In this document: piece after piece, positions 43,134-51,942 of the stretch | Numbering within the stretch: the first letter of the stretch is position 1 | Layout of the letters: each line of letters opens with the position of its first letter | From: Fibrobacter succinogenes | Lineage (GTDB): Bacteria; Fibrobacterota; Fibrobacteria; Fibrobacterales; Fibrobacteraceae | Direction of reading: 5' to 3' | DNA: 64,000 nucleotides | Assembly (NCBI GenBank): GCA_902799745.1 | Contig: CADCBQ010000001.1 | Location: 1 to 64,000 of the forward strand | Position numbers and translations under genes: made by a program | The notes under the pieces: generated by a model | Told to the model about the DNA's origin: nothing | Seen by the model: the letters and a program-made list of their open reading frames with translations, nothing else | Database searches by the model: none

Positions 43134-44192
43134 TTATTTATTAACATCAGCAATAACCCTCACAATTTCTTCTCCAATGAACTTCATATCATTGGTATCA
43201 TATCTTTGATCACACGGAGCAGCAAGCATGTTTTCTTCCGTAGACTTGGCTACCTGACAAACATTCTTCTGAATGTCTGACAACGGCCAAATAATCGTGT
43301 TAAAAATGCCTTCGGCAGATAGCCTTCTCTGCACTTCATCTCTATTCGGGACAACAAACGCCACATACAAATCACTAAAGCCAACTCTGTCCTGAATAAA
43401 TTTGATATACGGGGATCTTGATAACACAGAAATCAATACATTTGCATTATTCTTACGAATCCGACGAATTTCATCCCAATCCGTATTATTAGCTATAGCA
43501 TAAGCATAAGCGGACATTGCACTCGGATTATCATGATTCATAATATCCGAAACGGTAGAAAAAATCTTTCTAAACTCCGTTTTAATTGATTCATCACCAT
43601 AATTCAAGTATTCATGTCGCAAGTTTTGAGCCCGCAAACGCGTTGTTGAAAAAGAAATATCATTTTGCAAAGGCTTCGAAATCTGCCCCCACAAAAGTCC
43701 CCCATCTGGAATGGGAAGCCATTTTCTAAGACTAGCCATAACATATTCTGGTTGGAAGGTGTTTTCCCTTTCCCAAATCAGATTATGGGTTCTATCTTCT
43801 ATAAAAACAATATTTCCAAGACTTCTCAAAGATTCTAGTTTACAATCACTAATTGAATTTTTTCCAAAATAATCCATGTACAGAAAAAGCGTTCTTTCTT
43901 TTCCAATACATTGCTTTAAATTTTCGAAATCAATTGAATAATCTTTATCAAGCTTATAAAAGCGTATTTTATGCCCAAACTGCTCAAAAGGCATAACCAT
44001 CGAGTCACAAGCTAAAGAAGGTAAAAGAGCTACGCAGGGTTCATACTCCCTCGCAATAGCTTTTAAAGCATCTCTACCACTACGAAGGCAATATGCAGCA
44101 AGCATTTTTTTATCAATACACGTGCCACCATATTTTTGCCATAACTCTTTGTCAAGCACGGCATCATACTCATATCCATATTCTTTAACCAT
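43134..44192 (-). CDS. PLP-dependent DegT-like enzyme (divergent)
   Basis: A 352-residue type-I PLP-fold protein. CLRSGRDALKAIAREYEPCV replaces the usual 'NSGT-AL', LPSLACDSMVMPFEQFG follows, and VFIEDRTHN is the cofactor-binding D region. ASLRKWLPIPDGGLLWG contains the probable Schiff-base lysine. It departs from standard sugar aminotransferases, for instance in lacking a plain SGT motif, so it may act on an unusual keto-substrate. It lies 23 bases after the initiating transferase and one base before the ATP-grasp gene. Confidence 0.7.
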   Translation of the reverse strand: MVKEYGYEYDAVLDKELWQKYGGTCIDKKMLAAYCLRSGRDALKAIAREYEPCVALLPSLACDSMVMPFEQFGHKIRFYKLDKDYSIDFENLKQCIGKERTLFLYMDYFGKNSISDCKLESLRSLGNIVFIEDRTHNLIWERENTFQPEYVMASLRKWLPIPDGGLLWGQISKPLQNDISFSTTRLRAQNLRHEYLNYGDESIKTEFRKIFSTVSDIMNHDNPSAMSAYAYAIANNTDWDEIRRIRKNNANVLISVLSRSPYIKFIQDRVGFSDLYVAFVVPNRDEVQRRLSAEGIFNTIIWPLSDIQKNVCQVAKSTEENMLAAPCDQRYDTNDMKFIGEEIVRVIADVNK

Positions 44193-44215
44193 ATTCAGCC
44201 GTACTCCTCCTCTAG

Positions 44216-44851
44216 TTATTTCTTTAAAGTTTCAGCAACTTTTACAGCCTCCCCTTCAGAACTTAAGTCCTTGTAGGTATTACTGTGTCCTAGAACAGTG
44301 GCAATCGTTTTAAAGAATATTTTTACATCAAAAATGAACGAAACGTGCTGTGCATAATAAGCATCATTTTCCATTTTCTGCATTCCATCAGCACCATTAC
44401 GGAAATACGCCTGGCTATAACCAGTAACGCCCGGTCGTACAGAAAGGAAGACTCTAATATTTTCAGGGTATTTATCTAGCCAGTCCGGAGGATCCGGGCG
44501 AGGACCAATTAAGCTCATAGAACCATTCAAAATATTAAGAATTTGAGGAAGTTCATCTATGCTAGTCGCCCTCATGAACTTGCCAACTTTTGTTACTCTC
44601 GGGTCATCCTCACCATTGTATGTAGAACCATCTGCTAGGCGAATATCAGGCGCATTAACATACATGGATCGGAACTTGTACATTTTGAATAATTTGCCAT
44701 CTTTTCCAATTCTTTTGGCGTTATAAAAGATAGGGCCCTTATCTGTTAATTTTATAATCGGTCCAAAAATAATCAAACACACAAAAAAAACTGGAAAGGC
44801 CATGACGCCAATCAGTAAATCAAGAATACGTTTAACAGCAAACTTGTACAT
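44216..44851 (-). CDS. Undecaprenyl-phosphate sugar-phosphotransferase (PglC-type)
   Basis: A 211-residue bacterial sugar transferase (PF02397-type). One re-entrant or membrane helix (LDLLIGVMAFPVFFVCLIIF) is followed by KFRSMYVNAPDIR, the catalytic pair region TSIDELPQILNILNGSMSLI and GPRPDPPDWLDKY, then VRPGVTGYSQAYFRNG. It puts the first sugar phosphate on the lipid carrier. It shares one base with the stop-start junction of the aminotransferase gene at 44851, so the two are coupled. Confidence 0.9.
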   Translation of the reverse strand: MYKFAVKRILDLLIGVMAFPVFFVCLIIFGPIIKLTDKGPIFYNAKRIGKDGKLFKMYKFRSMYVNAPDIRLADGSTYNGEDDPRVTKVGKFMRATSIDELPQILNILNGSMSLIGPRPDPPDWLDKYPENIRVFLSVRPGVTGYSQAYFRNGADGMQKMENDAYYAQHVSFIFDVKIFFKTIATVLGHSNTYKDLSSEGEAVKVAETLKK

Positions 44852-46056
44852 TATCCAAGAACCTCATTCAGCACATTTTTCAAACATTGGCACACATACT
44901 CAATTTCTTCGTCCTTAAGCAGAGTATGGAGCGGGAGCGTAATCTCGTTTGCAAACTGGGCGTAAGCGTTCGGGTAATCCGCAATATCAAAGCCCAAGTT
45001 CTTGTAGGCAGTCATCATGGGGAGCGGTTTGTAGTGCACGTTGGTGGCAATACCCGCTTCAGCCATTTTCACGATAATTTCATGGCGCTGTTCGGCGTTG
45101 ATACCCGGAATGCGAGAAAGGTACAGGTGGCCACTGGAATAGCTATCGCCTGTAGCGTGCAGGAGCGTCTTTACGCCAAGGGGTTTCAGAGCGGCGTCAT
45201 ACTTTTCGATAATCTGGTGGCGGCGTTCAACCAAGCCCGGGTAACGTTCAAGCTGCTTGAGGCCAATAGCCGCCATAATATCGGTCATGTTGCACTTGTA
45301 GTTGGGGGCAACAATGTCATATTCCCAAGCACCAAGCTGCGTCTTGGCCAGGGCGTCTTTCGACTGGCCATGCAGAGAAAGCAACTGGAACTGCTTGTAA
45401 ACGGCTTCGTTATCGATAAAATCGCGGGTGCGCCACGTAGCGGCACCGCCTTCGGCCGTGGTCAGGTTCTTGACGGCATGGAAAGAGAAACTGGAGAAGT
45501 CGGCAATTTCACCGGCCACCTTACCGTGCCACTTGGCACCGAATGCGTGGGCACAGTCAGCCACCACGATTACGCGGCCAAAGCCGTTCTGGATGTCATT
45601 ATTCGGCTTGAAGAGAGCCTTTTTGCGTTCCACGATATCAAAAATGCGGTCGTAATCGCAGACCACGCCGCCGATATCCACCGGAATAACCACTTTGGTC
45701 TTTTCGGTGATGGCGTTTTCGAGGGCGTCGTAGTCCATTTCGAAGGAATCCTTGCCGGTATCCACGAACTTGACGGTAGCCCCGCAATGGATTGCCGGGC
45801 TCGCCGATGCGGTATACGTGTAGGCAGAGGTAATTACCTCGTCGCCGGGGCCAATGCCCAGAATGCGGAGGATAAGTTCAAGTGCCGCCGTTGCAGAATT
45901 CAAGCAGACGACCTTGTCGGTATGGCAAACCTTGGCAATTTCAGCTTCAAATTTCTTGGTGCGGGGGCCGGTCGTTATCCAGCCAGAACGTAGCGCTTCA
46001 CAGACCTCTTCAATTTCCAAATTTGTGATATCAGGAGGAGAAAAAGGGATCTTCAT
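44851..46056 (-). CDS. DegT/DnrJ/EryC1/StrS aminotransferase
   Basis: A 401-residue PLP enzyme: MKIPFSPPDITNLEIEEVCE, CLNSATAALELILRILGIGP, ITSAYTYTASASPAIHCGA and ADCAHAFGAKWHGKVAG, with the Schiff-base lysine in FSFHAVKNLTTAEGGA. These are standard sugar aminotransferase motifs, acting on a 4-keto (or 3-keto) NDP-sugar; the dehydratase at 1150-3093 may supply the substrate. First gene of the operon, with a GC content closer to the housekeeping genes than the AT-rich genes behind it. About 140 bases of leader upstream. Confidence 0.92.
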   Translation of the reverse strand: MKIPFSPPDITNLEIEEVCEALRSGWITTGPRTKKFEAEIAKVCHTDKVVCLNSATAALELILRILGIGPGDEVITSAYTYTASASPAIHCGATVKFVDTGKDSFEMDYDALENAITEKTKVVIPVDIGGVVCDYDRIFDIVERKKALFKPNNDIQNGFGRVIVVADCAHAFGAKWHGKVAGEIADFSSFSFHAVKNLTTAEGGAATWRTRDFIDNEAVYKQFQLLSLHGQSKDALAKTQLGAWEYDIVAPNYKCNMTDIMAAIGLKQLERYPGLVERRHQIIEKYDAALKPLGVKTLLHATGDSYSSGHLYLSRIPGINAEQRHEIIVKMAEAGIATNVHYKPLPMMTAYKNLGFDIADYPNAYAQFANEITLPLHTLLKDEEIEYVCQCLKNVLNEVLG

Positions 46057-46255
46057 ACGCGCCGCAACCTTCGGTGTTACCCGGCCTTTCTAGCGCTCTG
46101 CGACCACCACAGAGCCCAGTCCGACCGGAATGTGAATTTATTCCGAACAAATATAAGTAATTACGCCGCCCCGCAGGGAAAATTGAGCCCATTTTATCAC
46201 AGAAATCTTACTTTTTTGCGTAGAAGGGGAATCTCTCCCGACCAACCTACCTAAA

Positions 46256-46284
46256 GTGGTTGTTTCCAAAATGGAAACAACCAC
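46256..46284. repeat. Perfect 12-bp inverted repeat
   Basis: GTGGTTGTTTCC-AAAAT-GGAAACAACCAC. It lacks a T-run of a classical terminator on either strand. It lies between the Rpn terminator and the glycan operon promoter region, so it may be an operator or insulator. Confidence 0.6.
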
Positions 46285-46294
46285 GAAAAATGCA

Positions 46295-46325
46295 TAAAAA
46301 AGCACCCGAATCCGACGGATCCGGG
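46295..46325 (-). terminator. Intrinsic terminator of Rpn pseudogene 1
   Basis: CCCGAATCC-GAC-GGATCCGGG (46305-46325) with an A-run on the plus strand (T-run on the minus strand) past the stop at 46361. The same terminator recurs at 47059-47088 and 47970-47998. Confidence 0.75.
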
Positions 46326-46360
46326 CATAAAAGTTTTCGGGAGATGAGGAAAAGGTTCTG

Positions 46361-46905
46361 CTACTTCAGGGCAAGCATCGCCGAAATCACGTTTTCCGGC
46401 ACGTTCTGCGAACGCAAGTAATCAGCCCGTTTGGAATCTCGAGCTTCGTTCTTTTCGCGTTCATATTTAGCGCCATTCGCTTGGCCCTTGAGGAAGGCTT
46501 CAGCTTCAAGAACTTCGTATTCATGATGGTCGAACATGTTTGCCTCCAGTGCTTTGGGCAGGTCAACTACAATATACCTATTTTTCCGCGAAATGGGAAG
46601 AGCATTCCCCGACTTGACCTCATATTCACTGTAAGTGGACCACACATCCTTATAGATGTCCTTCGACCTTAGAATCGAGTCATTACAAAGCCAAATGGAA
46701 ACCGTTTCCGGGAGTTCATAGTAACGATACTTTCATTCCTCTTCCGACAGGCCCTGGAAATAAGGAGAACGGTTAAAATCATAATAGTATCCTTATCATC
46801 CATCAGAATACGGAAGGTCGCAGCGTATTTAGGCAGCAGGAATTCCTCGCCTTGTTCATTCATGACGATGTACTTCTTGGTCGGTTGATTGGTATTAGCA
46901 GACAT
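46361..46905 (-). pseudogene. Rpn-family nuclease/transposase gene, decayed copy 1
   Basis: From ATG 46905 the first frame reads MSANTNQPTKKYIVMNEQGE and RILMDDKDT, then loses frame. The following sequence in another frame reads YDFNRSPYFQGLSEEE, TGA, then KYRYYELPETVSIWL, and the last frame ends KSGNALPISRKNRYIVVDLP ... VISAMLALK. The PD-(D/E)XK catalytic block expected in between (about 60-80 residues) is deleted. Rpn proteins are recombination-promoting nucleases; this copy cannot be functional. Its terminator follows. Confidence 0.7.
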
Positions 46906-46949
46906 TTATTTTTCCTTTCATGTTAAGTTATGGCACACCCCCTTATTAC

Positions 46950-47095
46950 TTAACACGCTTTTTAGTGCAAACTGGAACCCTATCTTCTTGTAAAACTTTT
47001 GTAAAAACGAGAATTTTCCCCGGCCTCCACTCCCCGACCACCCACCCCTGCAGCATATAAAAAATCACCCGAATCCGACGGATCCGGGCACTAAA
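46950..47095. repeat. Rpn-cassette intergenic repeat, copy 1
   Basis: Begins TTAACACGCTTTTTAGTGCA ... CTATCTTCTTGTAAAACTTT, then CCTCCACTCCCCGACCACCC, and ends in the terminator CCCGAATCC-GAC-GGATCCGGG (47068-47088). Copies lie at 47861-48003 and, diverged at the end, 48949-49075. Confidence 0.75.
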
Positions 47096-47117
47096 ACTTT
47101 TTGGGGGAAGGGGGGGC

Positions 47118-47816
47118 TTATCGCTGAGAGCGACGTTTCTGAATTTCGTCCAGAGGAACACCCGAAATAACAGCGATTTTCTCAACAGGAATATCGTTTG
47201 CAATCATGGCGTCAATCATTTCGAGTTTGGCTTCAGCTTTGCCTTCTTCCTTGCTTTCATGAAGGTCATATTCGAAAGTCATGTACTTGCTCCTTATGAG
47301 AGTGTCGGCTTTGTAATAAGACACTTGATCGTTGATGGTTCTAGTTTCACGGGAGTCCACATTTCTGGTCGCAAAATACTTCATGTAAGCCTTGACGACC
47401 GGGTCCGTAAAATCCTCGTACTTCTTAAAGATATAAAAATTTTTGAAAGTGCGGTCATCCAATGTAACGCTAGAATTCTCACGCGCCCTATTTTCAAAAT
47501 GATAAGCGGGAAAACCTCGCCCAAAAATATCCATAGGGCAAAGGAAAATGATGTACTGCTCCTTGAGGCTAGTGTAATAACCTCCCTTTGAAAGAGCAAC
47601 ACCATCACCCACACTCTGATAATATCTGGCACGCTGCGGAAGTTCCTTGGTATCGACCATTTGACGCCTTCGGCGTCTGCGGCTGCACTCGGTCATAAAA
47701 TTATGCAAGCATAATTTTGCGACGCTCGTTTTGCACGCTACTGCATTTCCAAATCAAACGAGTCCGAACATAATCGGGTCGGTAATGTCTAGGTCGTCAA
47801 AAGACTTGATATTCAT
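47118..47816 (-). pseudogene. Rpn-family nuclease/transposase gene, decayed copy 2
   Basis: ATG 47816 opens MNIKSFDDLDITDPIMFGLV, then TGA at 47754-47756. In the same frame, after a palindromic insertion, the protein resumes at about 47660 with QMVDTKELPQRARYYQS, SKGGYYTSLKEQYIIFLCPM, FATRNVDSRETRTINDQV and VISGVPLDEIQKRRSQR. These are conserved Rpn (PD-(D/E)XK transposase-like) segments, but the acidic catalytic region that should precede QMVDTKE is replaced. The downstream part (47118-47708) is open and could still yield a truncated protein. Confidence 0.7.
47660..47720. repeat. Two-hairpin insertion inside Rpn copy 2
   Basis: GACGCC-TTC-GGCGTC at 47663-47677 and AAAATTATG-CAAG-CATAATTTT at 47697-47718 are perfect stems. 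They occupy the place where catalytic sequence should be, so an inserted or template-switch-derived element is likely. Confidence 0.6.
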
Positions 47817-47860
47817 TTGTTTTTTCCTTTCGGGTTAAGTTGAGGAGCACTCCCTCTTTA

Positions 47861-48003
47861 TTAACACGCTTTTTAGTGCAAACTGGAACCCTATCTTCTT
47901 GTAAAACTTTTGTAAAAACGAGAATTTCCCCCGGCCTCCACTCCCCGACCACCCACCCCTGCAGCACATAAAAAACACCCGAATCCGACGGATCCGGGCA
48001 CTA
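47861..48003. repeat. Rpn-cassette intergenic repeat, copy 2
   Basis: Nearly identical to 46950-47095, ending in the terminator stem 47978-47998. It separates Rpn copies 2 and 3. Confidence 0.75.
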
Positions 48004-48034
48004 AAAACATTTGGGGGAGGGGGAACGGGTTCTG

Positions 48035-48875
48035 CTACTTCAGGGCGAGCATCGCCGAAATCACGTTCTCCGGCACATTCTGCGAACGCAAGTAATCAGC
48101 CCGTTTGGAATCTCGAGCAGCATTGTCCGCTTCGTTCTTTTCGCGTTCCTTCTTGATTCCTTCGTTTACAAAATGCTCAGCGAAGGTTTCGTACCCCTTG
48201 TTTGCAATGGCTTCCGGACTATCCATCTTAATTACCTCGCTCTTGTAGGGCCACTTCCAAATGAAATACGAAAGCGACTGCTTGATAAAATCTCTCCCCT
48301 CATCAGTGTTCTGCATCTTGAGCAGATGCAACGCCGCCTCGCGGAAAGTAATCGAGAACTTCTCGACATCAAAAATATACTTCATTGCCGTCAAGGCGAC
48401 AAGGGTGGTGGGCGAAAAGTCCCTCAATTCAGCGTCATCAATGGCATGCTACTACAGGCACATCCTTCTTGCGTTCCAAGAACAGGTGGTGGTAATATTC
48501 CGAAATTTGGAGAAGTACGTTATCCCTGTTGGTTGACTTATGTTCAGCTATAATACCCACATAAAGTCCCGTTACACCGCCCGCCTTGATATTCGCCTCA
48601 AATACTAGATCCGCAGAACCGGCATGTTTGTCAGACGAGTGGTTTTCACTCGCTCCACGAAGGCTCGCAAGATCAATGGTATCGAGAAAAGCCTTTAGTG
48701 AGGGATTATGACGCGAGAACAGAGTCAGAAGTTCAGCCATGCGAGATGGTTCTGCAAAAGCAAAGCGGAAATAGCGATCATGAATGAAGTCGCTCTTGCT
48801 ATCTTTCACAGAATCAACGATGACATTGAATTCATGGGCAATATCGCGAATTTCAATATTTTCTTTTTCAGACAT
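48035..48875 (-). pseudogene. Rpn-family nuclease/transposase gene, decayed copy 3
   Basis: From 48875: MSEKENIEIRDIAHEFNVIV ... SADLVFEANIKAGGVTGLYVGIIAEHKS, the D-x(n)-E-x-K-like nuclease segment, then HLFLERKKDVPVVACH and a stop at 48438. A shifted frame continues LRDFSPTTLVALTAMKY to VISAMLALK (48035). The missing piece is the conserved segment after VPVVA. The last 25 residues equal the end of copy 1, showing common descent. Confidence 0.75.
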
Positions 48876-48948
48876 TAGCGTGTCCTTGTTTTAGGGTGGC
48901 CCTACGGGCACTCCCGTAAGGCGACAGAGATTTGGACCCCATCTATTA

Positions 48949-49110
48949 TTAACACGCTTTTTAACGCCAACTGGAACCCTATCTTCTTGTAAAACTTTTG
49001 TAAAAACGAGAATCTCCCCCGGCCTCCGCTCCCCGACCACCCACCCCTATCGCACAAGACAGGGACAGGCTCCCCCAAAAACCAAACAGGCGCCCTTTTC
49101 TTTTTGGGGG
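48949..49110. repeat. Rpn-cassette intergenic repeat, copy 3 (diverged end)
   Basis: TAACACGCTTTTTAACGCCA ... CCTCCGCTCCCCGACCACCC matches the other two copies, but then runs into unrelated sequence with an imperfect CCCCCAAAAA/TTTTTGGGGG stem (49074-49107) that can act as a minus-strand terminator for the gene at 49128-50186. Confidence 0.65.
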
Positions 49111-49127
49111 AAGGAGGGAAATAATCT

Positions 49128-50186
49128 CTAGACTACACAGGGTATATTTCTCTTGTGCATTTCTTCAATCAAAATAGTATCGACTTTAGCAAAACTACCG
49201 GATTCACAGCATTCTATATTCTCTTTTTGCATCCGATTAAACACAGTCGCTTCAAAATCAGAATCTTTTAACATTTTCAAATAAGCATCCAAGTTTTCCA
49301 ATTCCTCATACACAAAAAGTGCATAGAAAAGCTTCAACACAACAGCCTTATTTAGACTTGCTCTTAATTTCGCAAACATATCTTGCATCAACATATTTTT
49401 CATAAGAAGACAATAACAACCGAATAAGCTATGATCCCTTATAAAGGGGAACACCCAATAATGCGTGCAAAAAGTCATCGTAACCACCGTTTGAAAGAAC
49501 AGTCCCACGCACAATCCATAAAACTGCATTACACCATCTTTTCCTTCGAGAATTGGGAAACCTAATAAATCTAAATGTTCTAAATATCGTTCTTTTAAAG
49601 TCGGTTTTTCATATTTCAGAAAAAGGCATCGACCTTTTTCTTCACCAATACACTCTATAACCTCATCTATTGAACGAAATTTTTCCTCATATTTTTCTTC
49701 ATCCATTTTCTCTTTAGAAAATAAATTCCAAAAAGAATTTTTTGCACCTATTTCGCAAAGTTCCTTATCAACAAACAAATACGACAATGGTAGAATCAGC
49801 ACCTGATCACCATGATTTTGAATAATTTCTATATCATCTGCAATAGCATCTTTCAAATACACGGCAAAATATTTTTTAGAACCATTGGTAGACAGTAGTG
49901 CTACGGGATCATCTACAAGATGTTTCTTTCCGAATGTCAAGAAGGGATACAAAGACTTACTGGCCACATTTAGATACATTCCACCAATAAACACACATGT
50001 ATCAAACTCATATGGATAATTATTCAAAAAGAAATCTATTTCCCGTTTATGCCGTAACCAAAATATTTGGCATTCATTTTGAATTGCAAAAACATTATCA
50101 ACATCAAATGATTCATACTTCTTTAAAAGCATGAGATATTCTTGTTGCATCTTTTTCATAGATTCTATCAGCAAATCATAATCCAT
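49128..50186 (-). CDS. Hypothetical protein, second gene of a two-gene unit
   Basis: A 352-residue protein I do not recognise. It is rich in aromatic and hydrophobic residues, with a possible membrane-seeking stretch (VMQFYGLCVGLFFQTVVTMTF, about residues 220-240). Its ATG overlaps the stop of the upstream gene by 11 bases, so the two proteins are made together and are likely partners. AT-rich, unlike the housekeeping block to the right. No nuclease or ATPase motif is visible. Confidence 0.65.
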   Translation of the reverse strand: MDYDLLIESMKKMQQEYLMLLKKYESFDVDNVFAIQNECQIFWLRHKREIDFFLNNYPYEFDTCVFIGGMYLNVASKSLYPFLTFGKKHLVDDPVALLSTNGSKKYFAVYLKDAIADDIEIIQNHGDQVLILPLSYLFVDKELCEIGAKNSFWNLFSKEKMDEEKYEEKFRSIDEVIECIGEEKGRCLFLKYEKPTLKERYLEHLDLLGFPILEGKDGVMQFYGLCVGLFFQTVVTMTFCTHYWVFPFIRDHSLFGCYCLLMKNMLMQDMFAKLRASLNKAVVLKLFYALFVYEELENLDAYLKMLKDSDFEATVFNRMQKENIECCESGSFAKVDTILIEEMHKRNIPCVV

Positions 50187-51663
50187 ACTCTTTCATCCTA
50201 TCTTTCAGTTCATCTGAAATACCAAACTGTTCAATCAGGAGATTGACGGATTTATTCATTACCATAACGGCATCATGCCAAACAGATTTCATCTTTTGAT
50301 AGTTTTCTACATCTGGAATACTATGATACTGATGAGCTGGAGCTTGGCATGCTATCATTGACGATTCACGAATTGCGCCCCACAAGCCATGTTCAAACGA
50401 AGAATCATAATTATAATACAAGCTATATAGCTCTTTCTCTCCAACTTCTTTTGCCATAGCTCTAATCCCGACATCATCAAAGTAACTAGTATCAATATCA
50501 ATAAATTCTTCATCTTTAAATTCATTAACTATGGCATTTAAATAATCTACATTTATATGCGGACTAACAATCGTTTCTGTAGATTCTTGATAATTCTTTA
50601 ACACAGCCTTATACTTGCCAATTCCATGAAATTGGAATTCTTCCCATATATTTTTCCTTTCCTTTGATTTTTTTAGAAGGTACTTCATCATCAAATAACA
50701 TTCAATCATTGTCCGAACAACGCTTCTTCCTGATATCGCATTATAAAGATTATGATCAACAATTTCCATAAATCTTTTATATGAATAAACCGATAATCCA
50801 AGTAGAACTAAAAATTTGAGGTTCAATGGATCTACAACTCTATATAGTTCTCGGTAATAAAGAAAAACAGCTTTTAACGCAGAAACATAAGACTTCGCAA
50901 CATCTTTTTTCACTTCTTTCTTGTATTTAAAATACATAGAACTACACTCAAATATAGATGACGTTTTCTTCCAAAAATTATCTAGAAAAGCTTGATTTCT
51001 TTGATATTGTGATATAGAGGTTTGTTCAAAGCATCGAATAAACCCCTGTATCTCACGATATTCTTTATTTAAGACTTCTGCATCGGCATAAGAATTTAAA
51101 TCATCAACAATGTTATCAAACCCCTGATTTTTCGACAAATGTATTTTACCATTTACCGCACATGTATAAACAACGAAAAAAACAATATCTGTAGAAAAAT
51201 CAGAGTGATACGCAGTCGCTTTTTTCATTACCCGTTCAATAATGGATGACAGATACTGAACATCACTTTCACCAGAAGAAAGCCAGGACGCAAAACAAGG
51301 CTCTTCCGAGAAAGTATATATAATAGTTAATGGGGAAAGTGCTTCTTTTGGAATAAACAGTTCAATAATATTGAACACCCTCTTTTGATCTTTCTCCGGC
51401 AGCTCAAATATCGTTGACAGCCGAGGTATTATCAAATCGGGAAATTCCAATGTTATCCGTTTTAAAGCACTTGCAAGACTACGTATCGCGGCCCTTCTAC
51501 TTTTAAAATAATCTAACACCAGTCCAATCCACAAATATTCGGGCAAGCGTTCTCTGAACCAATCATTAATATTGGCTATATCTCCCAATGCAGCATTCAT
51601 TGGAGAAACAAATTTTTTCTTTTTGGGGTCAAAAATATGGTCTTTTAGTTTTGAATGTTGCAT
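50176..51663 (-). CDS. DUF5677-like helical protein, first gene of a two-gene unit
   Basis: A 495-residue mostly helical protein. The C-terminal part reads SGRSVVRTMIECYLMMKYLL and later YNYDSSFEHGLWGAIRESSM, QAPAHQYHSIPDV, which matches my recollection of the DUF5677 pattern (R-x-x-E helix, then Y--SS--H). The N-terminal 230 residues have no known match. The R/E and late H could be a HEPN-like active site. The gene leads an operon with 49128-50186 and is divergent from the ATPase/nuclease pair, so the two units share the 279-base gap. Confidence 0.65.
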   Translation of the reverse strand: MQHSKLKDHIFDPKKKKFVSPMNAALGDIANINDWFRERLPEYLWIGLVLDYFKSRRAAIRSLASALKRITLEFPDLIIPRLSTIFELPEKDQKRVFNIIELFIPKEALSPLTIIYTFSEEPCFASWLSSGESDVQYLSSIIERVMKKATAYHSDFSTDIVFFVVYTCAVNGKIHLSKNQGFDNIVDDLNSYADAEVLNKEYREIQGFIRCFEQTSISQYQRNQAFLDNFWKKTSSIFECSSMYFKYKKEVKKDVAKSYVSALKAVFLYYRELYRVVDPLNLKFLVLLGLSVYSYKRFMEIVDHNLYNAISGRSVVRTMIECYLMMKYLLKKSKERKNIWEEFQFHGIGKYKAVLKNYQESTETIVSPHINVDYLNAIVNEFKDEEFIDIDTSYFDDVGIRAMAKEVGEKELYSLYYNYDSSFEHGLWGAIRESSMIACQAPAHQYHSIPDVENYQKMKSVWHDAVMVMNKSVNLLIEQFGISDELKDRMKEYGL

Positions 51664-51740
51664 ATTACAATTCCAAAGGTATTCCGATTCGTAGAATTCC
51701 GTGGGTTATTAATTCTGTAATCTATATTAAAAGACTTTAT

Positions 51741-51761
51741 TTGTCAAATACCATTTGACAA
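51741..51761. promoter_or_regulatory. TTGTCAAAT/ATTTGACAA palindrome in divergent promoter gap
   Basis: A perfect 9-bp inverted repeat with a 3-base loop in the gap between two divergent operons. Two direct copies of AGTGCAC lie at 51867-51873 and 51877-51883, ahead of the right-hand operon. Either could be a regulator site. The rest of 51664-51942 contains no gene. Confidence 0.45.
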
Positions 51762-51942
51762 GTCTCCCGGCATAAAATAGAGCGTGACGGCGCAGAGCGC
51801 CGCCGGGCCACCCAATTTTTTTCATGAAACCTCTTGACAACCTACAAACCAAATTTTATATTCAAAAGTGCACAAGAGTGCACTATCCAAAAATTTAAGC
51901 CCCGCCTTTTCATGCATGTAGGCGGAAAGGAAGCAATAGATT

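Larger units (their letters stand above)
46057..46360. promoter_or_regulatory. Leader of glycan operon plus terminator region
   Basis: This gap holds the upstream region of the minus-strand glycan operon (46057-46200, containing an AT-rich patch AACAAATATAAGTAATTA at about 46146-46163 that may include the promoter), the palindrome at 46256-46284 and the terminator at 46295-46325. No JUMPstart/ops element (GGCGGTAG) is visible. No protein is evident. Confidence 0.35.

Noticed and set aside
46256-46284. Intrinsic terminator
   Set aside because: Perfect stem but no adjacent T-run on either strand; listed as a palindrome instead.
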